From Clostridiales bacterium (GTDB lineage: Bacteria; Bacillota; Clostridia; Lachnospirales; WQUN01): a stretch of 49,402 nt of DNA. A program made the position numbers and the translations under genes. The stretch covers positions 1 through 49,402 of the forward strand of contig JAISZB010000357.1 in assembly GCA_031269465.1 (NCBI GenBank), in the 5' to 3' direction. Shown piece after piece: positions 35,483 through 44,672 of the stretch (position 1 is its first letter; every line of letters begins with the position of its first letter). The notes under the pieces were generated by a model. That model was not told the origin of the DNA and ran no database searches. It was given only the letters and a program-made list of their open reading frames with translations.

Positions 35483-36469
35483 TCAAACCCCGCTTTCAAT
35501 TGAGCCAAGCTTGCGGCAACGCACTTTCTGCGTTGCTCCTGCGTTTACGAGCATTGGAGGAACGCTTGAGCAAAGCTTGTCGGCATATGGGCACCTGTCT
35601 GCGAAACGGCATCCGGAGCCGGCTTTGTCAAGCGGGGGAACGGAGCCTTGAATCACATGAAGCGGCGCGCCCCGTTTTGTGCGGATGCTGGGCGACGATT
35701 CCAGCAGGCCTTTAGTATACGGGTGCAGAGGATGGTAAAAGATATCCGAAGCATCGCCCTCTTCTACTATCTGCCCCAGGTACATCACGACCACTCGGCT
35801 GCATGTTTGCGCTACTACCCCAAGATCGTGCGTTATGAGAACAACGCCCATGTTGAGGCTGGACTTGAGATCTGCTATCATCTCCATGATCTGCGCTTGG
35901 ATGGTGACATCTAGGGCTGTGGTGGGCTCATCAGCTATAAGGAGCTTAGGTTTGCATACAAGAGCCATCGCTATCATCGCACGCTGGCGCATGCCGCCTG
36001 AAAGCTCATGCGGATATGAGTCCACGCGCGTTTCGGGCGATGGAATTCCTGTCAAGCGAAGCATGTCTACAGCCTTTTCCCGCGATTCCTTATTTCCTAG
36101 CTTCTGGTGGATCCGAAGCACTTCTTTTATCTGCCATCCAATTGTAAATACAGGATTTAAAGCGCTAAGCGCGTCCTGAAATATCATGGAAACATCCCGT
36201 CCCCGAATCTGGCGCATGCGCTTTTGAGAAGCGGCGAGCAGATTCTCGCCGTCAAGAAGCGCCAGGCCGCTGTGCCGCGCCAGCTTCTTTTCGTCGTATA
36301 GCCTCATGATGGATTGGGAGGTAACGCTCTTGCCGCAGCCGGATTCGCCGACAAGGCCGAACATCTCTCCTGCCCGAACCTCGAAGCTTACCCCGTCGAC
36401 GGCTGTGACGATGCCTCTTAGCGTCCGAAACTCGGTTTTGAGGTTGTCGACTTTCAATAACGGCTCCAT
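35483..36469 (-). CDS. dppD: Oligopeptide/dipeptide ABC transporter ATPase (DppD/OppD type)
   Basis: A 328-residue ABC ATPase: Walker A GLVGESGCGKSVTSQS, signature LSGGMRQRAMIAMALVC, Walker B KLLIADEPTTALD, H-loop LITHDLGVV. The C-terminal Cys extension (GCRFADRCPYADKLC) is the DppD/OppD hallmark. Start ATG 36469 has an AAGGAGAG site. A MITE-like repeat (36524-36653) separates it from the permease gene upstream, so the two ATPases may be translated from a processed or readthrough transcript. Confidence 0.92.
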   Translation of the reverse strand: MEPLLKVDNLKTEFRTLRGIVTAVDGVSFEVRAGEMFGLVGESGCGKSVTSQSIMRLYDEKKLARHSGLALLDGENLLAASQKRMRQIRGRDVSMIFQDALSALNPVFTIGWQIKEVLRIHQKLGNKESREKAVDMLRLTGIPSPETRVDSYPHELSGGMRQRAMIAMALVCKPKLLIADEPTTALDVTIQAQIMEMIADLKSSLNMGVVLITHDLGVVAQTCSRVVVMYLGQIVEEGDASDIFYHPLHPYTKGLLESSPSIRTKRGAPLHVIQGSVPPLDKAGSGCRFADRCPYADKLCSSVPPMLVNAGATQKVRCRKLGSIESGV

Positions 36470-36523
36470 ATGATTTGCTCTCCTTATTAGCGCAACTTGA
36501 TAAAGCTGTTTTTATACTCAGCC

Positions 36524-36653
36524 TATACTGAATTGCATATGAAATTCCGATTTTGGAGCTTGAATATACAGCGAGTGCGATAAATATCGGCATTTCGCAC
36601 TTGGAAGTGGACAGTCAAGCTTCAAATCGGTTAATTCGCCTGCAAATCGGCAT
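36524..36653. repeat. MITE-like repeat, copy 10
   Basis: TATACTGAATTGCATATGAA left end, TTTTGGAGCTTGAATATACA, centre TAAATATCGGCATTTCGCAC, CAGTCAAGCTTCAAA and GCAAATCGGCAT right end. It ends 3 bases from the stop of the permease gene, inside the transporter operon. Confidence 0.75.
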
Positions 36654-36655
36654 GA

Positions 36656-37528
36656 TTAGCCTGCGGGATCCATTACGTCTCGGATTCCGTCTCCCAGGAT
36701 ATTGAGTCCAAGCACGGTAAGCATCATGACGATGCCGGGAAGCACTGTCGTCCACCATGCGGAAAAGATGACGCTCTTGGCATCGTAAAGGACATTTCCC
36801 AAGCTGGGCGCAGGAGGCGGCACTCCCGCTCCCAGAAAGCTCAAAGCCGCTTCAATGATTATTGCGGATGCGAAGATGTATGTCGTCTGAACAATAATCG
36901 GCGACATTACGTTCGGCGCGATATGGCCGAACAGAACCCTGGCCCATGAAGCGCCTTGAGACTTGATTGCTTCTATGTAAGTTTGCTCCCGCACAGATAG
37001 AGTAGAGGAACGCGCTACTCGAGCCACAAGAGGCATGTAGGCGACTGACAGGCTTAGAAAGACGTTGAAGCTGGTAGATCCCAATGCGGCGACAAGCGCT
37101 ATTGCGAGAAGCATCGGAGGAATTGCCATCATTCCTTCGCAGATGCGCATTATAATGTTCTCGGCAAAGCTGAAGTATCCGGAGAGAAGACCTAGAAGCA
37201 GGCCTAAAGCGGAGCTGGCCAGCGCGGTAGAGCCGCCTACCGCAAGTGATATTCGCAGGCCGTAAAGTGTTCGGGACAGCAGATCCCGTCCCAGGGCGTC
37301 AGTTCCGAACCAGTGCTTGGAGCTGGGCGGCAGGAGCCTGTCGAGGGGGTTTATTTCATACGGCCCCGCTGGCGCAAGCACCGGCGCCAGAACTGCCAGA
37401 AGAACTATGACAGTCATAATCGCAAAGCCGGCCACGGCCATCCGCTTATCAAGCGCGGAGCGCAACACCAGCATTCTCTGCTCGCGCAAGGCGGATTTAA
37501 GAGCGAGAGCGCTTCTTTCATCCGGCAT
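36656..37528 (-). CDS. dppC: Peptide ABC transporter permease (DppC/OppC type)
   Basis: A 290-residue permease with about six transmembrane segments, the OppC N-terminal segment (PLDRLLPPSSKHWFGTDALG then RDLLSRTLYG) and the EAA loop contacting the ATPases (EAIKSQGASWARVLFGHIAPN). Start ATG 37528 is chosen for the AAAGGGGTG site; an ATG at 37546 overlapping the dppB stop is the alternative. It forms the inner-membrane channel with DppB. Confidence 0.92.
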   Translation of the reverse strand: MPDERSALALKSALREQRMLVLRSALDKRMAVAGFAIMTVIVLLAVLAPVLAPAGPYEINPLDRLLPPSSKHWFGTDALGRDLLSRTLYGLRISLAVGGSTALASSALGLLLGLLSGYFSFAENIIMRICEGMMAIPPMLLAIALVAALGSTSFNVFLSLSVAYMPLVARVARSSTLSVREQTYIEAIKSQGASWARVLFGHIAPNVMSPIIVQTTYIFASAIIIEAALSFLGAGVPPPAPSLGNVLYDAKSVIFSAWWTTVLPGIVMMLTVLGLNILGDGIRDVMDPAG

Positions 37529-37542
37529 ATAAGCCACCCCTT

Positions 37543-38499
37543 TCATCCTGACTCGCCCGCTATGCGAACGCGCGGGTCAACTACTCCGTACAGAAGATCA
37601 ACCGCAAGGTTTATGGCTATGTAAATAATGCTTGTTACAAGCACTACGCCTTGAATCACAGGATAGTCGCGCTTTAGGATTGAGCTCACCATGAGCTGCC
37701 CCAGCCCGGGTATGTTGAAGATGGCTTCTATTACGGACGCGCCGGAGAGCAGAAGGCCGAATGTCTGGCCTATAGTTGTGAGTATTGGGTTGAAGGCGTT
37801 TCTGAGCGCGTGCTTGAACATGATTTCCCAGCCTTTTACGCCTTTAGCGGCAGCGGTTTTTATGTATTCGCAATTTAAGACGTCGGCTACGGTGGATCGC
37901 GTTATGCGGGCTATGTAAGCCGCCTGCATGAATGCCAGAGACATTACGGGAAGGGCAAGATACCTGAAATGATTTCCCAGCCCGCCTGATATGGCTTTGT
38001 ATCCAGAAACCGGCAGCCATTTGAGCCACACTCCAAATATCAAAATTAACAGCAGGCTGAATAGGAAGCTCGGGAGGGAAATCCCGGCGAGCGTACCAGC
38101 CGCTACGATGGCGTCGACTTTGCCGCCTTTGCCTTTTGCAGCGAAGACCCCTGCGGGTATCGCCACCAAAAGCGCCAGAAGCTGCGACCAGACAGAGAGC
38201 GCTATCGTCGGGCTGATGTGCTTGCCAATTGCAGAAAGCACGGGTTCGGAACGAAAGTAGGACATGCCCAGGTTTCCTTGGGCGGCGTTTGCAACCCATC
38301 TTAAATATTGGATTGGAAGCGACGATTTCAAGCCCAGTTCTTCTCTCAGGGATTCAACCGTCTCCTCGGATGCGTCCGGACCAAGCATAATCCTGGCGGG
38401 ATCGCCAGGCGTCAAGTGGAGCACGCCGAATATTATGACCGAGAGGATGAGCAGGGTGGAAATGACGTGGATAAGGCGTTTTGCCAGATAGTTGAGCAT
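37543..38499 (-). CDS. dppB: Peptide ABC transporter permease (DppB/OppB type)
   Basis: A 318-residue permease. The typical start LAKRLIHVISTLLILSVIIF leads to FGVLHLTPGDPARIMLG; about six transmembrane segments follow, with the EAA-type loop (KTAAAKGVKGWEIMFKHALRNAF) and the end DLLYGVVDPRVRI. The site AAAGGATG precedes the ATG, 57 bases after the binding-protein stop. Partner of DppC. Confidence 0.93.
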   Translation of the reverse strand: MLNYLAKRLIHVISTLLILSVIIFGVLHLTPGDPARIMLGPDASEETVESLREELGLKSSLPIQYLRWVANAAQGNLGMSYFRSEPVLSAIGKHISPTIALSVWSQLLALLVAIPAGVFAAKGKGGKVDAIVAAGTLAGISLPSFLFSLLLILIFGVWLKWLPVSGYKAISGGLGNHFRYLALPVMSLAFMQAAYIARITRSTVADVLNCEYIKTAAAKGVKGWEIMFKHALRNAFNPILTTIGQTFGLLLSGASVIEAIFNIPGLGQLMVSSILKRDYPVIQGVVLVTSIIYIAINLAVDLLYGVVDPRVRIAGESG

Positions 38500-38556
38500 G
38501 GTTCCACATCCTTTGATAAATCCGGCCCGGCGCCCTAAGGGCGCCAGGCCTTGGGC

Positions 38557-40221
38557 CTATTCTAAAATCCGAAGGCTTGCGGGATCTATTCCCACATAGC
38601 ATGAATAGCTTTCAGTTTTTCCGCTGAAGGCGTATACTATCGGGCTGTCGCCTAAGTTTATGGCGAGAGCCTTTTCAAAGCTGTAGCCTGCCATTTCTTC
38701 TCTCCAGTATTTGGAAGCCGCTTCAATGGACGGCTGGGCGTTTAACGTTTCAAACATGGCGTTTAGTCCGGGATCATCAGTGAATCCGGAGGTCACGCCG
38801 CTTGTCAGGTACATGATTGATGCGGGGCTGGCAGCGATTGGGTAGCCCATGGGATAGCAGTCGTAAGAAGTCGGATCGTCTGTCTTTCCAAGCATTGTCG
38901 CCCAATCAGACACGTCAAGGCTCGTAGTGAAGCCGATGGCTTCGAGTTGCTGCTGGAGCACAAGCGCCGCGTTGTAGTATGAAGGAAGAACTTGGGTGGA
39001 GATTATGCGGCAGACCTCTCCATTGTACCCGGCTTCTGCCAGAAGAGCCTTGGCAGCCTCAAGATCATAGGAAACAGTGTCCGGAACCTCGCTGAACCAA
39101 TCTGTCTGCCAGTCTACGAAAAAGCTGGAGCTTGGATGATAGAACTCTTCATTCGGAACTGCCGCCCTCATAACGGCTTCGCGGTCGACGCCCCTGGCAA
39201 GCGCTTGGCGGTAAAGTTCATTAGTGAAAAGACCGCCTTTTTTATTCATGATCAGATTGAGGGTCGCCGCCGATTCGATTTGATACTTCAGATCTGGGTT
39301 GGATCGTATGCGTTCAAGGTCGTCATACAGGATGTCATAAGACATATCGTACTCTCCAGTCTCCAGCCCTAAAGTGCGGATGGTGGGATCGTATACGATG
39401 TTGATGTACATGTCTTGGAAAACAACTTCTTTTTTGCCCCAGAACCCGCTGAATTCATCGGCGTATGGAACATATGAGTCAAATTTTGACAGGTGTATGT
39501 ATTGCGTCTGCGCCCACTCCACAAATTTGAGAGGGCCTGTTCCTACAAGATCGGTTATAGGCCCATTTCCTGAGGCAAGAATCACAGATTCCGGCAAAAT
39601 TGCGGCATACTGGCTGTGGTTTGCCAAGATGAACGGCAGCAGAACGCATGGCTTTGAAAGAGAAATTTTAATTGTGTAATCATCTACGACCTCGAAATGA
39701 TCGCCTTTTGCAATGGACTTATCGGGCATGCCGGCGAGATCCAGCCAGCGATTGACTGATGCGGCCGCGTCCGCGGCTTTCATCTCCTGCCCGTTATGGA
39801 ATAAGACCCCTTGGCGAAGCTTGAAAGTATACTCCGTAAAATCGGAGTTTGCTTCGTAGGACTGCGCAAGTTCAAGCCTTGGCTGGCTGTTCGCGTCTAT
39901 TTCGAATAGGCCTTCGAAAACGCCGCGAGTAATTTCACGAGTCGCAGCGGCTGAACCCATGTGCGGATCTAACGTGTTGGGTTCCGCTGAAAGGGCAATC
40001 TGCAATGTTTGCTTGTAGGCTTTAGCGGGTTCTTCAGCAGGCGTCGCATCAATTGTTTCAGCGGCGCCTTGATCAGTCGCTTGCGTCTGCGGCTCTTCGG
40101 GAACGCTTGCCGTCTGGGGCGAAGCTGGCGCGTCGTTTTTTCCGCACCCGGAGAGAAGTCCAAGGCAAAGCGTTGCGGCAATAAGCGTTGCAAGCATTCT
40201 GGCTTCAAATTCTTTCTTCAT
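38557..40221 (-). CDS. dppA: Peptide-type solute-binding lipoprotein (DppA/OppA family)
   Basis: A 554-residue family 5 extracellular binding protein. The signal peptide ends in lipobox LLSGC with Cys26 lipidated, followed by a Pro/Glu/Ala-rich tether to about residue 65. The mature part opens LQIALSAEPNTLDPHMGSAA and has the family signature region (TREITRGVFEGLFEIDANSQ, YTFKLRQGVLFHNGQEMKAADA). It delivers peptide-like or amide ligands to DppBC. Site CAGGAGG precedes the ATG. Ligand unknown; neighbouring hydrolases suggest acylated or peptide-bonded amino compounds. Confidence 0.9.
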   Translation of the reverse strand: MKKEFEARMLATLIAATLCLGLLSGCGKNDAPASPQTASVPEEPQTQATDQGAAETIDATPAEEPAKAYKQTLQIALSAEPNTLDPHMGSAAATREITRGVFEGLFEIDANSQPRLELAQSYEANSDFTEYTFKLRQGVLFHNGQEMKAADAAASVNRWLDLAGMPDKSIAKGDHFEVVDDYTIKISLSKPCVLLPFILANHSQYAAILPESVILASGNGPITDLVGTGPLKFVEWAQTQYIHLSKFDSYVPYADEFSGFWGKKEVVFQDMYINIVYDPTIRTLGLETGEYDMSYDILYDDLERIRSNPDLKYQIESAATLNLIMNKKGGLFTNELYRQALARGVDREAVMRAAVPNEEFYHPSSSFFVDWQTDWFSEVPDTVSYDLEAAKALLAEAGYNGEVCRIISTQVLPSYYNAALVLQQQLEAIGFTTSLDVSDWATMLGKTDDPTSYDCYPMGYPIAASPASIMYLTSGVTSGFTDDPGLNAMFETLNAQPSIEAASKYWREEMAGYSFEKALAINLGDSPIVYAFSGKTESYSCYVGIDPASLRILE

Positions 40222-40254
40222 CGTTAATCCTCCTGTTTTGCATTATTAGAGATG

Positions 40255-40375
40255 CGCTGTCAAATGTTTCAGTAATGAGTTTGACAGTTCACTTTCAAGG
40301 TGCGAAATGCCGATATCGGCAATTCGCACCGCTCAATGGAAAGTTAAGCTAAATAAGGAACATAAATCGGTAAAC
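40255..40375. repeat. MITE-like repeat, copy 11
   Basis: Divergent arms (GTTTGACAGTTCACTTTC with GGAAAGTTAAGCTAAAT) around the conserved centre TGCGAAATGCCGATATCGGC. Located in the leader of the binding-protein gene, between it and the aminotransferase gene. Confidence 0.65.
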
Positions 40376-40454
40376 CATTAAAAAGCATTTAAATTAATAA
40401 GCTTCTTAATCATTTAAGTTCCTTCTGCTTGCTATTGAAAAAAAGGTTCAGTCC

Positions 40455-41729
40455 TCAAACAGCGAAGCCGATGCAGGAGTCGATTGTTTCAAGAGCCTGA
40501 TCCAGTTCGTCTCTGGTGATGTTTAGCGGCGGCGCAAGGCGTATGGTGTTTTGGAATATGCCGCAGCTTAAGAGAAGCAGGCCTTTTTTGCGCGCCGCAA
40601 GTATGACCTTTGACATGGCGGCAGGGTTGGGGGTTCTCGTACCCGGCTCTACAAACTCTATGGCCTTCATTAAGCCAAGTCCGCGCACATCGCCTACAAC
40701 CGGGTGCTTATCCTTAAGTTCCTTCAGCCTTTCAGACAGATAATCGCCTTGGATCCGGCAGTTTTCCAGAACTTCGCCTTGCAGGGCGTCGAGAACCGCA
40801 AGTCCGGCCGCTGCGCAGACGGGATTGCCTCCGAAGGTAGTGCCATGAGTTCCTCTTTCCCATTTATCCATGATTTCCTTGGAGCTTATGATGGCAGACA
40901 TTGGAAGCCCGCCTGCTATCGCTTTGCCAGCCGTCATGATGTCAGGGATGATTCCAAAATGCTGGCTTGCCCACATCTTGCCGGTTCTGCCGAATCCCGA
41001 CTGAATCTCGTCAAATATTAGAAGTATTCCGTTTTTATCGCAGATCTCTCGCAATCCTGAAAGGAATTCTGGATGCGGAACTATATACCCGCCTTCGCCT
41101 TGAACAGGTTCTACGATGATTGCCGCGACATCAGATGGGTCAATCGTGTATGATATGATTTCACGCAATTCGGCGAGCCGCCTCTCGGCGTATTCGGCCT
41201 CGGATAAGTCGATGTCGCGGTGAAAGTAGTAAGGGTAGCCTGAAAAATAGACAGATGGCATGAGCGGTTCCAAATGCTTGCGGTATCTCGCCTTGGAGCC
41301 TGTGATGCTTGTAGCTCCGATTGTCCTGCCATGGAAAGATCCTCTGAAAGCGATGATTCCAGGTCTGCCCGTAGCTATTTTGGCAAGCTTCAGGGCGCCG
41401 TCTACAGCTTCCGCGCCGCCATTTGAAAAAAAAGATACGTTCAGGCTTCCTGGAGTGCTTTCGGATAGACGCTTGGCGAATTCCATGGTGGCTGGATAGC
41501 TGACGATGTTAAGGGACGCGTGGATGATATTGGCCGCTTGCTCCTGTATGGCCCTGACAACTGTTTCAAAGCAGTGGCCGAGCGCGTTCACCGCGATTCC
41601 CTGAACAAAGTCCATGTACTTGTTGCCATCGACATCCGTAATCCAGATCCCTTTGGCGCTCTGAACGACTATATCCGTCTCCTTCGTCACAACTGGCGCG
41701 AAATAAGCGCTGTAATCAGAATACTTCAT
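40455..41729 (-). CDS. Class III aminotransferase (GABA/ornithine aminotransferase-like)
   Basis: A 424-residue PLP-dependent aminotransferase of subgroup III. The PLP-binding Lys269 is in DIMTAGKAIAGGLP, Asp240 in LLIFDEIQSGFGRTG, and the phosphate-binding FFSNGGAEAVDGALKLAK is intact; FHGRTIGATSITG follows. It transfers an amino group from an omega-amino compound (GABA, ornithine, beta-alanine or similar) to a keto acid. Start ATG 41729 has a GGAGGAG site; an in-frame ATG at 41744 lies upstream of it. It lies between the peptide transporter and the amidohydrolase genes and probably handles an amine released by them. Confidence 0.9.
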   Translation of the reverse strand: MKYSDYSAYFAPVVTKETDIVVQSAKGIWITDVDGNKYMDFVQGIAVNALGHCFETVVRAIQEQAANIIHASLNIVSYPATMEFAKRLSESTPGSLNVSFFSNGGAEAVDGALKLAKIATGRPGIIAFRGSFHGRTIGATSITGSKARYRKHLEPLMPSVYFSGYPYYFHRDIDLSEAEYAERRLAELREIISYTIDPSDVAAIIVEPVQGEGGYIVPHPEFLSGLREICDKNGILLIFDEIQSGFGRTGKMWASQHFGIIPDIMTAGKAIAGGLPMSAIISSKEIMDKWERGTHGTTFGGNPVCAAAGLAVLDALQGEVLENCRIQGDYLSERLKELKDKHPVVGDVRGLGLMKAIEFVEPGTRTPNPAAMSKVILAARKKGLLLLSCGIFQNTIRLAPPLNITRDELDQALETIDSCIGFAV

Positions 41730-41938
41730 TTTTATCTCCTCCATTGAGCGTGACGCGGATATGCTTATAAAAAAGGCCCTAAACTATATGCGTCAAAATG
41801 TAAAAAGAGCAGGGTAATTCGTAATAGGAGGAAAGCTTTTCCGAGCAACTTGAAATTTCAAAGGATCCTCGTTACAAGGATTTATCCTTATTTTAGGATA
41901 AGATTAAAGTGGCCGGAATCAATCGCAAAGAGAAATCA

Positions 41939-42075
41939 TATATACCGATTTTCATTCAATATTCCTTTTTTGGAGCTTGATTATCCATTGAACGGTACGA
42001 AATGCCGATCGGCATTTCGCACTAACTGTATAATCAAGCTCCAAAAAAGGCGGTTTTCTATGAAAATCAGTATAT
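41939..42075. repeat. MITE-like repeat, copy 12
   Basis: A near-consensus copy: TATACCGATTTTCAT, TTTTTTGGAGCTTGATTATC, AAATGCCGATCGGCATTTCG, TATAATCAAGCTCCAAAAAA, ATGAAAATCAGTATA. It ends 3 bases from the stop codon of the amidohydrolase gene. Confidence 0.85.
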
Positions 42076-42077
42076 CT

Positions 42078-43667
42078 CTAGGGTTTCGGCATAAGTTCGC
42101 CGCCCAGGTAAGTCTTCTCGACTTCAATGTCTTTTAGGCGCTTGGGGTCGATCTCAAACGGATCTTCCTTAATTACAATAAAGTCGGCGAGCTTTCCCTC
42201 TTCCACAGTGCCTTTGATGCTTTCTTCAAATGAAGCGTATGCGGCGTTTTTAGTATAAAGGCTTATTGCCTCGTATACGCTTAGCCGCTCCTGCGGATAA
42301 AAGCCTCCCTCTGGGTGGCCGTCTGCGGCTTGGCGGTTTACAGCGCCGTATATCCCGAAGAATGGGTCGAACGTTTCAACCGGACAGTCGGAGCCGCCTG
42401 CGAGGAGAACGCCGTTATCAATAAACGTTCTGAACGGGTATGCATACTTTGCCCGTTCAGGGCCGACTCTCGCGTCCATCCAGTCGATATCGGCGGATGT
42501 TGCGAAAGCTGGCTGGATGTCAATCATTAGCGGAAGCCGCTTCATGCGCTCGATTTGCTCTTGATTCGTAACGCTGGCGTGGATTAAGCGAAATCTGGGA
42601 TCCTTTTTTTCATTTTCCCGGTAGACTGCTTCAAAGGCGCTGATGGCGGCTTCTACGCCCCGATCTCCAATGGCGTGGATGCCTATCTGCACATCCATAT
42701 CGTAGGCTTTGCGCATCAAAGAAACAAGCTCCTCCTGCGTATGGAAAAGCGTCCCGCTGTTTCCAGGATCGTCGCTATAAGCATTGAGCATTGCCGCGTC
42801 CCGAGCTCCGAGAGAGCCGTCTGAGAAGATTTTATAAAATCCGTACCTGAGCATGTCATCCCCGAAACCGGTTGACATTCCAAAGGACGGGTATTCGCTG
42901 GAGCACATATACAGCCGGATTGGCAGTCGGCCTTCCCGCCGCAGCTCCTGAAGCAGGCTGAAGCGATCCAATGATTCGCCAGGGTAGCCGGGCAGGCAGT
43001 GAATTCCTGTGAGGCCCCGCGAGGACATCAGGGCAAGCGTCCTGGCAAGCAGGTTTTTAGCGTCGCTGGATCGCGCGCATATATCAGGAATAATATTTAT
43101 GACAGATGAAACCGCCGTCTCGCGCAGTATTCCATTTAACGTTCCATCCGGAAATGTTTCAAAAAGCCCGGAGTCTTCATTGGAAGCGGTCAAACCGGCT
43201 AGATCCATTGCCAGAGAGTTTGCCGCATGCATGTGAAGGCAGCAGCGGGAAATAAGGATGGGATGGTTTGAGCTGGCCAAATCCAAGTCCAGGCGGTTAG
43301 GCATTCGGCGCTCTATCAGCTTTTCGTCGTCGAGAGAACCCCCGACAATCCATCCGCCCTCAGACACAGTAGACGCGCGTTCGCTAAGCTTTTGCACAAC
43401 CTCGCCGATGCTTCGGCAATCGCCTAGGTATACCTCTGAGAGCGTTCTTGCAAAGATAGAAAGGTGGAGATGCGAGTCTATCATGCCCGGAAGAACGGTA
43501 GAGCCGCCAAGATCTATGCGCTCTGCCGCATCCCAGCCTTTAAAGGATGCTTCTGAGCCGACTGCGGCGAATCTCCCGCCTATAACCGCGAACGCCTCGA
43601 AACATTCGCCTTCGCGAGCCATTGTATAGACTCGCCCTCCGAAGAATATTTTATCAGCGCATTTCAA
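42078..43667 (-). CDS. YtcJ-like metal-dependent amidohydrolase
   Basis: A 529-residue member of the amidohydrolase superfamily, YtcJ/exoenzyme-regulatory type. The metal motif HxH is in LPGMIDSHLHLSIF; GIHAIGDRGVEAAI holds a further metal His; GGSDCPVETFDP gives the catalytic Asp. Start is TTG 43667: it overlaps the P-II stop (TTGA) and has a GGGGAGG site 9 bases upstream; the ATG at 43688 overlaps that site. It probably cleaves an N-acyl or cyclic amide; substrate unknown. Coupling to two P-II genes is unusual. Confidence 0.85.
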   Translation of the reverse strand: MKCADKIFFGGRVYTMAREGECFEAFAVIGGRFAAVGSEASFKGWDAAERIDLGGSTVLPGMIDSHLHLSIFARTLSEVYLGDCRSIGEVVQKLSERASTVSEGGWIVGGSLDDEKLIERRMPNRLDLDLASSNHPILISRCCLHMHAANSLAMDLAGLTASNEDSGLFETFPDGTLNGILRETAVSSVINIIPDICARSSDAKNLLARTLALMSSRGLTGIHCLPGYPGESLDRFSLLQELRREGRLPIRLYMCSSEYPSFGMSTGFGDDMLRYGFYKIFSDGSLGARDAAMLNAYSDDPGNSGTLFHTQEELVSLMRKAYDMDVQIGIHAIGDRGVEAAISAFEAVYRENEKKDPRFRLIHASVTNQEQIERMKRLPLMIDIQPAFATSADIDWMDARVGPERAKYAYPFRTFIDNGVLLAGGSDCPVETFDPFFGIYGAVNRQAADGHPEGGFYPQERLSVYEAISLYTKNAAYASFEESIKGTVEEGKLADFIVIKEDPFEIDPKRLKDIEVEKTYLGGELMPKP

Positions 43668-44023
43668 AGCAAGGCATCCTCCCCGCATTCGCCAGTTCTT
43701 ATCCTTACGGCGCCTACAACCGGCATTACGAAGATTTTCCCGTCGCCCTTGACGCCGGTTCTGTTTACTGCCAGCAGTTCAGCCACTACTGCATCGACGT
43801 CTTGGTCATTTACGACGATAGTAAGCTCTTTTTTTGCGAACATTTGTCCGCCGGAAATTCCTGGAGGCAATTGCCCACCTCCGTTCACAAATTCGTATAG
43901 GGAATTCTGCCTTCCCCTCCCAATGACATTTTCAGAGTGGAATGCTCCAAATCCCGCCTTTTCCAAAGCGTCCCGCGTCTCGAAATGCTTGTCGGGCCGA
44001 ATGTAAGCTACTATTTGCTTCAT
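43664..44023 (-). CDS. P-II family regulator, NifI2-like
   Basis: A 119-residue P-II signalling protein. The conserved start KQIVAYIRPDKHFETRDALE, the T-loop base (VIGRGRQNSLYEF) and the C-terminal signature GDGKIFVMPVVGAVRIRTGE are present. The T-loop region has a long Gly-rich insertion (NGGGQLPPGISGGQMF), as in NifI2 proteins of archaea and clostridia, and lacks the uridylylated Tyr environment of GlnB. P-II trimers bind ATP/ADP and 2-oxoglutarate and bind target proteins. Start ATG 44023 has a GGAGG site; the upstream P-II stop overlaps (TAATG). No nitrogenase genes are nearby. Confidence 0.85.
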   Translation of the reverse strand: MKQIVAYIRPDKHFETRDALEKAGFGAFHSENVIGRGRQNSLYEFVNGGGQLPPGISGGQMFAKKELTIVVNDQDVDAVVAELLAVNRTGVKGDGKIFVMPVVGAVRIRTGECGEDALL

Positions 44024-44034
44024 GGCCGCCTCCA

Positions 44035-44361
44035 TTAAAGCGATTCTTCGCCTGTTGAAATTGTAATGGCGCGCAAGACGTCCAGGATGAATATCTTGCC
44101 GTCTCCATACGCCCCGTCTTTTCCAGTTCTGGCGATTTTGGAGATGATCTCCGCAACCGCGTCCACCTCGCCGTCCTCAACGACTATAGTGATGTTTTCC
44201 TTTGATATTTCTCCGTAATAAACGCTTCCGACTTTAAGCCCCTGCTGCTTGCCGCGTCCAAGGACGCTTGAGCGCGTCGCCGCCCGAAAGCCCGCATTAT
44301 TCAAGCAGGCTAGGATATCAGCCGCTTTTTCCGGTCGAACTATCGCCTTTATCATTTTCAA
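44035..44361 (-). CDS. P-II family regulator, NifI1-like
   Basis: A 108-residue P-II protein: KAIVRPEKAADILACLNNAG, SVLGRGKQQGLKVGSVYYGE, and the signature ARTGKDGAYGDGKIFILDV. The order and pairing with the Gly-rich partner downstream matches nifI1-nifI2 tandems. Start is taken as TTG 44361 because of the AAAGGA site about 10 bases away; ATG 44355 is the alternative, 16 bases from that site. It should sense nitrogen/energy status via 2-oxoglutarate and adenine nucleotides. Confidence 0.82.
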   Translation of the reverse strand: MKMIKAIVRPEKAADILACLNNAGFRAATRSSVLGRGKQQGLKVGSVYYGEISKENITIVVEDGEVDAVAEIISKIARTGKDGAYGDGKIFILDVLRAITISTGEESL

Positions 44362-44407
44362 GGCAAACACATCCTTTCCAACAAGAATGGAGAATCTCAA
44401 AGAACAA

Positions 44408-44540
44408 TGCCGATTTTCATCCAATGTTCCCCTTTTGCAGCTTGATTATCCATTGAACGGTACGAAATGCCGATCGGCATTTCGCACTAACTGTATAATC
44501 AAGCTCCAAAAAAGGCGATGTCCTATGAAAATCAGTATAT
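44408..44540. repeat. MITE-like repeat, copy 13
   Basis: ATGCCGATTTTCATCC left end, CAGCTTGATTATCCATTGAA, centre AAATGCCGATCGGCATTTCG, TATAATCAAGCTCCAAAAAA, ATGAAAATCAGTATA. It sits in the leader of the P-II genes and its core is almost identical to copy 12. Confidence 0.85.
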
Positions 44541-44664
44541 ATGCTCATTGCGGCAAAATGCTCCTGTTTTGGAGCTCGACTGTCAATTGAAGCCCTGTAC
44601 ATTCAAGCTCCAAAACAGGAACTTTCAAATGCAAGTCAGTGCATGTGCTGATTTGCATTTGAAG
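44541..44664. repeat. MITE-like repeat, copy 14 (tandem to copy 13)
   Basis: CTCCTGTTTTGGAGCTCGAC and ATTCAAGCTCCAAAACAGG form a long stem; right end ATGCAAGTCAGTGCATG. It directly abuts copy 13 and continues into another left-end fragment GTGCTGATTTGCATTTGAAG at 44645-44664, 9 bases from the stop of the M20 gene. Confidence 0.7.
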
Positions 44665-44672
44665 ACGCCCAG

